Part shown: positions 1 through 37,800 of the stretch, in pieces
Numbering within the stretch: position 1 is the first letter of the stretch
Layout: each line of letters begins with the position of its first letter
Assembly: GCA_034336665.1 (NCBI GenBank)
Contig: JAPFBE010000013.1
Coordinates: 19,943,056 to 20,007,055, forward strand
Direction of reading: 5' to 3'
DNA from: Luscinia megarhynchos
Lineage: Eukaryota > Chordata > Aves > Passeriformes > Turdidae
DNA length: 64,000 nucleotides
Notes under the pieces: model-generated
Database searches by the model: none
What the model was told of the DNA's origin: nothing
The model's input: only the letters and a program-made list of their open reading frames with translations
Program-made: the position numbers and the translations under genes

Positions 1-1389
1 GTGTTTGCTGTAGTTCCCATCTGCAGCAAAGGCAGATGTCAGAGGCACCTGGAAAACAGGTAATGTAGAACCAGCCAAAGAGCAAATTGCAGGTTTTGAT
101 GCTAAAAATGTTCAGGTTTATCATTTCTAAGCAGTACAGAAGGATGTTCACATCAGTCTTGTCTCATCTAATTCTCTCTCTGAATTGTAATTAAATACAT
201 TGGAGTAGGTGACTTTTTCTAACTGAGTGCAGCACATTCAGCAAATAAAATCCTTGGGGAAAAAATTCTTCTTGATGATGCTACAGTTCAGTGTAACAAC
301 TGCAAGTCCGTTACAATTCAATAACTATTTCATTCCTGATCAACAGCAATTAATTACATCTTACTTTCCATGTAAGATCATGATCTGAATTTAATTTATT
401 ATAGCAGGATCTTCTTTTGGTGATGAATATATCCATTTCCAAGTCAAAGTTTGTTCACTTTAACAGGGGGCTGCACTCAAGCCAGAGTCTTAAGTAACTT
501 CAGCCTTTAAAGTAGTTTGAACAATATGTTTATATTAACTGAAGCAAAACTTTATATGCAGCACCACACAACCATGGAAAACTAGAATTTGAGTTCAGAG
601 GCCACCGGTTGTGCCCATTTTCATTAGTTTGTTGAGAATTTATTTGCTTTTGCTCTTTTCCTGCCACTTTCTTAATCTGTGATCCATCTTCTCCTTCCAC
701 TAATGCTTCATTGTTAGCTTATTCCCTCAGTTTTCATCTCTATTTTCTTTGGTCAAAGGTTAAGAGCTCCAAACACAGATTAAAAGAATTGTGTCAACAT
801 TATCTGTTGGTTCTGCTTCAATTGGCAGCTCTCCTGCTTTTCAAGGATGGTATTTGATGTACTCTGCTGGCTTTTTTCTTTTCAAAGTTATTTGGGGAGC
901 TTTCTCAATTCTTTGTTGGTATTAAATTATCCTAGTCATCTCATCTCCTAAGATAGAGGAGCATGCATTTATTTTAAGAAATTACATAATGGCATATTCT
1001 TCAGGTGGCTTCATATCTCTTTCACTATTTTCACTCTGGTTCTTGTCATTCCCCTCATTTTCCTCTGAGATCTCTTCGCACCTGTATCTTCTGTGTTCTC
1101 CATGTTTTGGGATTATCTCTTTGGGATCAGGTTCTGCAGTGTGGTGATTTGTCTTGTTCGGGCAAGACCTGGGGAATTTGACTCTGCAGGTAAACTAAAA
1201 CTCACATTCTACAAAAACGTAGCTGTGACTTTTTTTTTTTTTGCATACTGGGGTTTATCCTATGACAAGGCTTTAATGCTAAGCTTAGAAAAACTTCTTT
1301 TACTCGTCTTAAAATATTTAAAGGTAACCTAAGGCAAAGTGAGTCGTTATCTGCCTAAGGTTGTCAGATTTTTCAAGTAGGATAGAAGG

Positions 1390-1590
1390 GAATACACTGT
1401 CTCAATTGGAAGTGACCTACAGTGACCATGCAGTCCAATGGCCTAACCACTTCTGGGCTTTTCTGTTTTAAGAAAGTTCATACAGAGCATGTGCTGCCTA
1501 GGCCATTCACATGTACATTAGCACGCTCTTTGCTTGATTTCCTCTAACCTGATGTCCAGCTTATCCAGTATTCCTTGCAGAGACATACCA
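1390..1590 (-). mobile_element. Old CR1-like fragment, reverse orientation
   Basis: CTCAATTGGAAGTGACCTAC, GCAGTCCAATGGCCTAACCA and CCTCTAACCTGATGTCCAGC resemble the reversed CR1 3' end in order and spacing. Strongly diverged; boundaries are approximate. Confidence 0.55.
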
Positions 1591-4261
1591 GCTGAGACTC
1601 TGAGAAATATTTAGATGCTTGACTTGATTAAGGCTGAACTCCATTGACTTTGGCCAAGGTTCACAAGCTGGTAAGACTGAAATCAATGTTGTTCAGGTAT
1701 GGAACTCAGAAGGACAAAGAAAAACCTGCTGGCTCTGATCCACAGGCACTTGCTTTAGTTTTTTATTTTCAGCATGTGGGCAGCTCTGTGCCTTTTCTAA
1801 TCTTCTCAAAGCATTACTATTCAGGGCATCAGCTGAACACATACCAGAACCCTGAAATGTGAGAAATAAAGTAGCAGTCCCTTGTGTAACTACTGTCTTG
1901 AAAAGTAAATCTAAGCACAAGCACTATTTTGTGTTTGATAATGTGTTATTAGCAGAACTCCTCCTGCCTACAGTTCAAATCAACAACTCTGGCACAAAGT
2001 GCCACTATCAGTGATGTTCATACTCTCTGATTGCAAACAGTACTGTAGCCTTAAACATGCAGCCAGTACAGTAGCCTGTTGCTAATGCAATAAACATGGA
2101 CTTGAAATCAAGTTTTAAAATAGAAAAAATTCAGTGGGTGTGAGTTAAGGGTCAAGTCTAAGTCAGTTTTCCAGAGAGCCAGCTGGTCTTCTGCCAGATC
2201 TGGTTCACTCACAGACTGGTTTCCCTTCAGCTTTGTTGGCATCTTTCTGCTTAGGTAATGCCATGACCCTCTGCCAGGTTTATCTTGTATTACAAAATCC
2301 TTAATACTGGGGCTGGAAGAGGTTGAAAGATCTCTTGATCTTACAGGGAAGATGCCTTATTTCAACATGGCTACAGGTTTGCTGTTTCTTTTTTCATCAG
2401 AGCTGCATTGCCAAGGTGTATTTATCATGAGTTTCATAGTATTTGACATCCTGTACAACAGGACCTAAAATATATAAAAAAGTGCTGATGTCCCAGCTCT
2501 CATTTCCAAGTGATTAAACAAGAATCTCAGCCTTCACTTAAGAAACACATTTCAGCATTGTTGAGAAATAATTGAAAACACTGTTTAAAACACTTGAAAA
2601 TTACTGAAAGTGAAAAATACTAGAAGTGTTTATATACTCTGCAAATTGAGAAATCAGAATATGTTAAAAATAGAGCTCAATCTATTTTTTAACAGAAGTC
2701 CCATGGTTTTAAGTTTATCTTGAGATTTAGGAACAAGAGCAGTCAAGTCCTTCTCTTTGACTGTTGATTTTCCCCAATTATTTATGCTGTTCTGTTATTC
2801 AAACCTCTGCTCAAGTTGAGTGGATCAAATGGGAGATGTGGGTTTGGCATAGCACCTGCCTTTGCTGATTTTCAGGTTAAAGGAGACCCACAAAGGGAGT
2901 CTGGTGCACGTTGGTGTTTCTGTTCCACAGCCAGGCCATCTCACTTCACCTTTTTTATTTCCATTTAGAAAAGCTCAAAAGGTTGTTGGGGGTTGAGTGT
3001 TTTTCTATTACTGTGTCAATTTAAAGAATTTTTCCCTTTATCATGCCAATGGAGCTGGCCAGGTTACACCCAGGACCTTAGATATATTAGTAAAGGAGCT
3101 GTTATTCCTACCCCCTTATTTCTGCCTCAGAGTCTTGGATTCAAACATTTATAATACTTGGTGGGGGGAGTGGAGTTGGGGTCTCTACTTCAAAGGAAAA
3201 CTTCTGCCTTTATTGGCAGACACCTCTCCTTCAAACCAGGACAAAGGTTCTCTCTGTTTCTCGAGGTTTGCTGCATTTCCCTTTGTGAATGCGAAGATTT
3301 TCCTGCCCTAGTTTATCTCAAAAAAATTGCTGACAGTGTGCCATCTGCAGCCCTTGTAGTATGGCCGGGGTCAATGCTCAGCATTTACAAAAGAATGTTT
3401 TTCTCTCAGATGTTTGAATTCAATCCATGCTGTTGTTATTTATTAAATAAATAAAACTTTATTTCCTGAGATCTTATTTATTCCAGACTAGGGGTTTATT
3501 TAAAATGTTAGGCTTTGTGTTTACTGTCAAGTCAGGGATGACTTTTATTCCATATAGCAAAAGTGCAGGTGTGGTGCTTCTGTGCCATGGAAAACATGAG
3601 AATGCGGAAGTGCAGTGGGCTCCCTGCACTGGCCATCTGTGCTGGGCTGCACTTGGGCACAACTTTTCATTTCCCTACAATGGCTTCTGGCTTGTGCCAG
3701 GAGTGAAAAGTGGCTCAGGTTTGGTAAGGTGTCCTAAGCAGGTTGAAAGGCTCATTTTCCCAGAATGGCTTTGGAAAAGTGAAAGCAAACTTGATGAGGT
3801 TTTGAAGCTGGCAAATGTTTGTGAGACAGGCTCATCATCATCTCACTGTGTGCTAAGGAATTTGGGCTGGAATCTTAGCAGCTTTGGAGCAGTGTTTTTT
3901 CATATGGAAGGGTTACCTCAACACTGGAAGTGGATTCTGCAACTAAGAAAAAAACTTAGATAAGGGATAAGTTCAGCTCCTAGTTCTGCTAGCTAAGTGT
4001 CCTAGGACTTCACATGAACCACTCTTTCTCAGCCTCTGCTCTGCTTTTCGGGGTTTTTTTGGTCCACATCCCATTTCTGCCTTCCCCCAAGATACATTCT
4101 GTTTCCCACCCACGCCTTTCCACATCTGAGAATTACTTAACTTTCTGAAGAGGAGTCCTGTGAAATGTATCCTACACAGATGCATTGCCAGGGTGGAGCT
4201 GGGAATAGAGCATGTGTAGAAACAAGGGACTGGGACAGGGATGAGGGAGAACAGAGGCATG

Positions 4262-4670
4262 AGCCAGCAGTGTGCCCAGGTGGCCAAAAACACCAGCGGC
4301 ATCCTGGTCTGTATAAAAAATATTGTGTCTAGCAGAACTAGGGAAACCACTGTCATTCAGTTCTTGGCACTGATGAAGTTGCACCTCAGATTCTGTGTCC
4401 AGGTCTGGGCCCTCACAAGAAGAAAGATGTTGAGATCCTGGAGTCAGTCCAGAGAAGGGCATTGGAGCTGGTGAAGAGTCTGTAGCACAAGTCCTATGAG
4501 GAGCAGCTGAGAGAATTGGAGTTGTTCAGCCTGGGAGAAGAGGAGGCACAAGGGTGATCTTATCACTTTCTGTAACTGTCTGAAAGGAGAGTGTAGCAAG
4601 GTGAGGGTCAGGCTCTTCTCCCACACAACCAGTAACAAAGATGAGAGGAAATGTCCTTGAGCTATGCCAA
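4262..4670 (+). mobile_element. CR1 LINE fragment
   Basis: The order of blocks is that of CR1 ORF2 end and 3' UTR: CCCAGGTGGCCAAAAACACC, CATCCTGGTCTGTAT, GTCCAGAGAAGGGCATTGGA, TATGAGGAGCAGCTGAGAGA and CTGTCTGAAAGGAGAGTGTA, with AGAGGAAATGTCC at the end. The 3' terminus and tail are missing. It lies just downstream of the possible distal DPT poly(A) site. Confidence 0.9.
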
Positions 4671-4872
4671 GAGAAGCTTCTCCAGCTTTCCTAAACTTAT
4701 CACATTTCCTCTCACTTACCTACATATCCCATCAACTGGCTCTCACAAAAATCCCTAATCACCTTCATGGTCTCTGAGAGTGACAGAGGGTTTGTTTGTG
4801 TGCAAATTAAAAAGCTGATGTGAGTAATATCAATAAAGAACAAGGTTACAGCAAAGCAAAATCTATCATTTC

Positions 4873-4878
4873 TTTATT
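4873..4878 (-). terminator. Possible distal poly(A) signal of DPT (AATAAA)
   Basis: This is the first canonical AATAAA on the minus strand after the DPT stop, about 1.28 kb downstream. A 3' UTR of this size would be ordinary for a matrix-protein gene. I saw no other AATAAA between it and the stop codon. Confidence 0.4.
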
Positions 4879-5914
4879 GGACAAGAGGGTATGCTTGTAA
4901 CATGCTAAAAATGCTTGGAATATGGAAACTCACTGGCAGACACCACTGTTTCATGTGAAGCCTTGCAGCCTTAAATTGGCACATGGAGTCATCATGCCCA
5001 TGAGCCAGCACCACCAAAGCCACTGCTAACTTCACTCGTTGAATTCATCAACTAAGAAACTGACCTCTAAATTCTGGCTTTTTCAAGAGTGAAGATCCTA
5101 CCTCAGATCTTCCTAAAACAGATCAATACTCTTTCTTGTTGGACTGCAGCTGCACAAGTGCTGTGCAGTGTTGAAACATGGTCAGTTTATAGGCAGTAGG
5201 ATCTGCAAATTGGAGGAACCTAAGTCACTAACTTTGTCTATTCTAAGCCAAGAACATATTACCAAAGGAAGATGGATGTTGTACAGGCACCCGTAGTGGA
5301 AAACAAAGTCCACATTAGAAAAAGACTCCTGAAGAATGTGATATCTATATTTACTGAGAATGAGTGGCCTGACCACTCCTAGGTTTGCCCAGAGCAGAGT
5401 CCTTGGTTAGTTTTGGTCATTAGAGGTTTTTAAGACAATATAAAAGAGACTCTCAGTAAAGCTGAGTTAGACTCCTGTTTTTGTTGGTGGATCTACTCTC
5501 CTTGTTATTGGATATTGATATTTTCCTGTTGTAAATATCTGGAATTCTCCTGTGTGGGCAGACGTTTGTTGCAGTGGAGTTATGCTGACAGCTGTTAACA
5601 GGTGATGCCAGATGCAGCCCCTCAGACACCTCCCAACAGTGTTTTCTGCACTCTTCCAGCTCTGAGAAGCTGGTAGGGGTCACTGGATTGGTCCCAAGTA
5701 CAAAGTAGAAGGCAGGAAAGTCTGGTGTATGTTGGGAAAGTGTATAGTATGTTTCCACCTCATTCAGAGTGGCTGTGCTGGGAAAGCCATTTATATAAAG
5801 CTGCTATGTGAAAGAAAATTGTACGTGTTTAGAAGGGCTACATGTATATATAAAAAAGGTAACTGTGCATATGCTGTAGATTTGTATATCATAAACATGT
5901 ATGTCATAAGCAAA

Positions 5915-5920
5915 TTTAAT
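5915..5920 (-). terminator. Possible proximal poly(A) signal of DPT (ATTAAA)
   Basis: ATTAAA is read on the minus strand about 235 bases after the DPT stop codon. It is the first acceptable hexamer downstream and would give a short 3' UTR. Whether it is used cannot be told from the sequence. Confidence 0.3.
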
Positions 5921-6152
5921 TGGGGGCTACAATTGTCAGTGCAGCTTGAAGGAATCCTCTGAATTCACTGTTGCAAGCATGTGGTCTGGCAATTTATGTA
6001 TTAGCTCCAGAGGGAAATAATTATGTCTTCAGCAGACAGCTGATGAGTCTTGGTAACTTTTTGTGAACCTAACTGACCTTCTCCTGTAATCATTAATCCT
6101 CATCCCACCCTGTCTGTCCCCAAGCTTTCCAAGTGAAGTACACTCAATCTTT

Positions 6153-31815
<25,663 letters not shown>

Positions 31816-31866
31816 CCTGAAGATGTTCCTGGCTTAGAAGTGCCCCTCTGGTTTGTTGGACTGGCC

Positions 31867-31874
31867 CTTTTATA
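31867..31874 (-). promoter_or_regulatory. DPT TATA box
   Basis: TATAAAAG is read on the minus strand, about 52-59 bases before the DPT ATG. This predicts a transcription start near 31840-31845 and a 5' UTR of about 25-30 bases with no upstream ATG. There is no CpG cluster around it, so this looks like a TATA-type, tissue-restricted promoter, fitting a fibroblast matrix gene. The start site is inferred. Confidence 0.7.
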
Positions 31875-34800
31875 TTGCCTCTAACATTTGGCTTCCAGAT
31901 GTTATGTTTTCAGATCCAAGTGCAGTGTGTCATTGCTTAACAAACCTTCTCTGAGCTACAGAGACTTCCAATTACTTTTAAGGTGGAATTCTGCAAGTAC
32001 AAGTGCAGTCCTTAAGAGCAGGGTCTTCTCACACCACAAACCATCTGTGGTCCTTTACTGCAGGGCTACTGTGCACAGAAAGCTACATGTCATAGTACAG
32101 CTGCCACAGACATCCCACTTTGATCCTCAAGACAGCAGCTAAGTTTGAAAAAGACTTTATTTGAAGTTAAAGCTCTATTTGAAGTTGTCATTTTCCATCA
32201 TTAATAATATGCAATCAAATGTGATCCTCTGTGTGTATGTCACCATCTTCTTTCTCCTGAATGTGTGCCTCATGATTCTGCCCGTGCCTAGAAAGAAGGG
32301 AATTGGGCAAGGTGAGGGAATTCACTGCTCCTGTTGAAATAATTCCTTTAGAAATTTTGGGTTGGTTTGGTTGGAGGGAAGGTGGAGCCCAAATGACTGA
32401 AACTCTGTCTTGGCATGGAAACAGCCCACCCTGAGAAGTAGGGCATTGGCTTCCTCCAAGCAGAGCTCTGATTTGGCTATGACTGTGTGTTAGCTCTGTG
32501 AAACTGTGAACTTGGCAGATGTTTTAATTTGAGGATAAATCACATAAGCAAGTTACAATGAGAAAAGCTTCATATATGACCAGAGCCTACTGAAATCTTT
32601 GAGCAAGGGCCTTGAAGCTACCTTGATTTTATCATGGCCTGGGAACACAAGGATGCTGCTGAGGAACTGCTGTGCTGCAAATTCAAAACCTGACTTGCCA
32701 CTTGGAAAGTGTTTATATGCAACATCCTTGGGCAATTTCTTTATCAGGAACCCACTCTTTTCAGGAAAGTCTGGAATGGTGCACTTTACTTAGCTGTGTA
32801 CTTGACCCATAGAAAACTCTGGGATTTGAGCATGTTTTAATAAGTAAGACAGTACAAAGTCAATCTAACATAATCTACATATGCCTACGTCACCTCTGCT
32901 GTGTTAGTAATAAAATGTGTGACCCTTGGAGCAGCTCCAGATTCAGATTCTGTCTCTTTTAGTGAAATCCAAAGACTGATCCTTGCTGCAAGCTTCTTCT
33001 CAAATCTTTTTACTACCTCTCTTCCACATTTGGACCATGCACAGAAAAAAGACAAGAAAAAAAAGAAAAAAGTTTATGAGCTTTTATTCTGTTGCTGGTG
33101 CTGACAGAAAGACCTGTGATGGTAGCTGGACTTGGTCCTCTCTAGGGATCTCCAAACTCATCCTGCCTGGTCATTTTTTTTGCAGGAGAATAAGCATCCC
33201 AGGAGGAAGGTGCATTTACTATCAAACCTCAGATCTCAAAACTGCCTCCAGCCTCATCAGCCAGATGCTTTTGTGCCTTTAGCTAATAGCTTTTCTTGTA
33301 GCAGAGCCTTGTTCAACAAAACTGTGGGTGGTGGTTGGCTCTTTTCCAGAACAATGCAGCAATTTCTCAGTTGTCTGATCAACATGCACCAGGCAGGTGA
33401 GAGTTACTGGTGTGGCTCAGTGCCTCAACTCTGGGGAAGGGAACTATGGAGACAGCAGAGAAGAGCCCATTCCTTTGAGCTGCACTCCTCTAGATCCCAG
33501 GTAACAGTGGGGGACACAGGAACCCAATGTCTAAAGAGAGTGGAAATTTAAGATTAAAAACCCCCATAGTTATCTGATGACCACCAGAGTGCATGAGCTG
33601 CAGAATCTCACACAAATCTTTCAGCTAACTCAATAGTGTATTTTTTCCCCTCTTACTTCCTTAAACACACAGTCACATCAGGGAGTACTGCACACTGCTG
33701 TATATGCCTAAGAGGCATTCTGGAAGAAGTTTTAGCAGGGAGAACCACATTATTATATACATATGATCCTCACCTCACATAACCCTTTATAAGCACCATT
33801 CCTTGTAACAAAGTTCTTACATAACCCACAATATTACAGGCAAGAGGGAAGCAGAAGATGGAAAGAAGGCTCTATGGAGAGTAGGCAGTCTTTTGCCTGC
33901 CTGTGACATGCATGTGAAGCTTTGACATGTCCATTTTCACTTTATATATACAGTCTACCCTGCCTGATCCCAGTTAGTGGATAGAGTGACACTTCCATGC
34001 TGTGACCAAGAAGTGGTTTAGCTGCTATGCAGGGAAAATAGTGAACACAGCAGATGTGGAACAACTACTCCCTGTAGCAGTTGTGGCATGTCCTGGCCAG
34101 CCTTATTCTGTTCTGGCCACTGAATCAAGCATAACAGTTCAAAAGCCAGTGGCTTTTGAAGAGCTGCAAACTAATCTGCAGCTTTGGTTCTCTTCTGCTA
34201 CAGTTTGCACTGCAAGAAAACCCTGATATTTAAAAATCAGTCCCTCTCTGAAATTACCTATCCTTTAATTTGACTTTAAAAACATCAGCTGCATGCCTTG
34301 CACATCCAATCTTTGGAAAAGCAGAAAGTGTCAATGAAGTAGTAAATACAAGATGCTAAGATCAATCTTTCATTATCAATTCCTTGCTGTGGAATCTATA
34401 TTGTATGGTAATTTTCTTCCTCATCAGCATTTAGAAATGTTGCATTTAATCCATGCAAAAAAAAGTAATTTCTATGCTGCCCAATGTTAACAGATAAAAG
34501 TGGTTATTCTTGATACCCTGCCTCCCTGGCCTAACTTTGGAGTTAGCTAAACTTTTAGCACAGTTGGGACTAAAGAGGAATTTTCTTTCCAACTTGAATT
34601 TTTCTGTGTTTCTCTCCTACTGAAAGTAATGGATGCACCATTATTTAGTGATGCAGGTGCTATTAGTGCTTTGGAGCCATTAGAAAGAATGTTGCAGTAT
34701 TCTCTTGCCATGTCATTATACAGGCATAAAATACAGAAAGATTTCAGTGCTTTGAACTAAAATCGTAGATGCAGAAGTATGATTTGAATGAATAAGAGTA

Positions 34801-37800
34801 GCCAGCCCAAGCTCTATACCAAAATAAGACAGAATGGTAAAGCTGTATTTATTATTTGGCAAACACAAAGATGCTAGAGCTGCAATGAGAAAAGTGACAA
34901 CTAGATCTGTCTCTACAAAACTGAATTGCATGGAAGTAGCATCATGTGGTTCTATTGCAGTATCTGTGCTGCTTGAGTTCCTGTGTCTGCAAAGGACTGG
35001 CTAGTGGACAGGCAGTTTTTACCCCACTTTGAGGGCAGAAGGAGCATATGAGGGTGTTATCTCACAGCACTTCACCATTTAGATGCATAGGCGAGATTCC
35101 ATCTCATATTACTCAAGACTATGGCCAGAAGTGAAACTTTACATTTTGGGCTGGTGAAGGAGGCTGAGTGTGTAATACTGAGCCCTGAAATCCTCTGTAC
35201 ACAAAGCAGGTATGGCAGAAGCAGCACAGCTGCAGCAGCAATACATGTCTGCTTCCAAGCTAATAAGCTGCATTGTGGCATTTCACTGTGGGAAGAAAGT
35301 GTTTTTCATGACAGCTCATATCATCACTGAGGTCACACACTGAGACTGTATTTTCCATATTATATTGCACACTGTCTCAGTGTGATGCTGGCAGTTCTGA
35401 TAAAGCAGAGTGGCTTGGATGAGTCAGGGAGGCTGCATGATCTGGGAGCTGTAAATTGAATTCAATTACAGATTACTTTTCCTGTCATCTTTGCAGCATG
35501 GCTTATATATATGTGTGTTCAAAAACATAATAAAAACTTTTAAATGCAGGAAATTTATTTATATATATATATTTGTAAGTTTCCTGCACTGTCAGTTATC
35601 ATTAAAGTTTGAAGATTTGGGGTACTTTTATTACGTTTTTGAAATAAGATTACAGAGACCATGGTATTGTGGAGGACAAAGCTGCTGAAAGTCTGCTTCA
35701 TAAGAGGTAAAGATATATCCTAGTCAACTTTTTAGCTCAGAGATATTATCTTCTTTCATAATAATATATATGGTGAAGGTTGGAGTTAATTTGTCAAGTT
35801 TTCATGCTATTAATGATATTTTGTGTAGCTCCATTCACTTGATGTTCTCAAAGTATTTTGATTAAGGCTTTTGAACCACCTTTTTGGTAAACAGGAAAGG
35901 ATAAAACCCTTTCTGTAGTGGGTCTAATGTCCACCAGTACCTCAGGGCTAAAGAGAGATTTTAGACTTCATCATCTAGACTGGAGTTTAAAATCCTACTC
36001 CAGTCCTGGGAAAGCACACATTTACCCAATCTTTTCTTCCTACTACTTCCTTACAGAGATGCTGGTTCAGCTTTTACTTTGTGTAGCTCTTTTTGTGTAA
36101 AAGGGAAGCTACTACTTAAGATACTGTGATACTGGAGGATAGCTGTTTTCTCTGCAGAGTTGTTTTCTTCTTGGAAGGAGCAATAGAAAATTCTGATATG
36201 ATACCACCTGGAATATTGTTGTGAAGCAAAAAAAGCACTCGATGCAGTGCTATTTTTCTGAGTTACCATAAGCCTCTGAATTGCTTTTGTAATAGCTTCC
36301 TTCCTGCATGTGTAGTATTAAATTACAGATTAACTAATAGAAGCAAACTGGAAAAGCAAAACTTAAGTCACAAAGTCTCTGAGGAAAGGGAAGCAAGATT
36401 CACTGAAACATTGCTAAAGAAACAACTGAAAAAAATTTTCTTGGTTTGTGAATCCATCTAGATGCTGTGATAACTCTTTTCCTTCTGTGAGCCTGAGATT
36501 TTGGAAACTCAATTTTCAGGTAATCAGCAAACAACTGCTTCACAGATTAATCATCATTGTTAGATCAGATAACCCCCAAAAACTGCTCAAAAGCAACAGT
36601 CACAAACCTTTGTGACAAACCTTCCCTGTCTCACATAAACCTTTGAGTAAGGAAAAGTTAGATGCTGGAAAAGAGTTGAGTTGTGCAAGGGAAGGCATCC
36701 TTTTCAACAGCAGGGTTTGTACAAACATCCTAGAATGGCTACCCAGAATATTCTAGTGTTAAATAATCCATGAACCAACTGCCATCATTACAGACTTCCA
36801 CAGATCCCTCCACAGAAATAATTTCAAATAGATTTACTAAGGGATATTTAACCAGTTCTGATACAGCCATTCTTTAAAAAAGGGCATGGAGAACTTGGTA
36901 ACTTGACTGTTGTGTACCTAATGTAAGAAGTCATGCACAATTTCTGAACAGAAATTGATGCTTTGTTCATTGTTGTTGTTCAGACCCACTAAAATTGAAC
37001 AACCTCCTCTATGGTTTAATCCTAATCAAATTCAGGCTTTCATCTGAACAGAGGTATAACTGCTCCACCTCAGCCTGTTCCACATACTGTAAAAGTTACC
37101 CTGTTGTAGTAACTCTTTAACATTTGTGTTACAAAAATTCAATCCCTGAAATTGTGATTACAGTGACCCTTCCAAGGTCCTTACAATAAGGACAAGCTAA
37201 GTTGAGAACTGTTTGCCATTACAGTTTCACACTTATCAGGACAGGGAATGGTACTTTTCCAATCACGTTACTGAAGCAAGACGTTTTTTCCTAGTACTTT
37301 TTGCTAACAAAATCTGTTCTTATTGCTGTAGTTGCTGTTACCACTATCTTTTTTACCACATAAGCTTGAAATCCATACCAAATCTTTAGCTCCAGTCCTG
37401 TATTAAGCCTAGACAGTCAAGGTACAACATCTGCCAAAAGAAATTAAAAAAGCCTTAAGAATACAGGAAATTCAGGGGGCATTGATTCAGGAGAGAGCCA
37501 GATGCTTCAGGCTGAGTCAGTGCTGAACTTCCTCACAGATTTGCAGGCAGCATTTTGCCACGACCTTTTTATAAGTCAAGCTGAGAAATTTCATCCCCTT
37601 TTCATCACTCATGCTTTTTGCACATGCGTGTGTGTGGGCTTTAGTATAAAAAATTATATTAAGTATTAATATAATAGTTATATTTAGTCTTTGAACTAAA
37701 TTAAAACTTGGCTATCTCTGTGCTTTAGTTTGGTTCCTGCCTGATACAGCTGGTGACCTTTCTTGAAAGAGCAGTCATTACCAGATCAGCAGAGACAGAA

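Larger units (their letters stand above)
1..4860. other. Region downstream of DPT
   Basis: Intergenic sequence beyond the DPT 3' end. It holds the CR1 remnants listed and a weak hint of another near 2.28 kb. A 152-codon plus-strand frame at 3505-3963 has no recognisable domain or splice support. XCL1, the human neighbour on this side, is not seen. Confidence 0.7.

Noticed and set aside
2280..2345. GGCTGGAAGAGGTTGAAAGA, hinting at another reversed CR1 3' end
   Set aside because: Only one short block matches and the following diagnostic blocks are absent.
3505..3963. Plus-strand frame of 152 codons downstream of DPT
   Set aside because: No known domain, no splice or promoter context; length is possible by chance in 64 kb.
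1..6000. Search for XCL1 (lymphotactin), the human neighbour on this side of DPT
   Set aside because: No chemokine-like exon was found on either strand; it probably lies outside the window.
35555..35574. Short TA dinucleotide run
   Set aside because: Too short to be more than ordinary AT-rich sequence.
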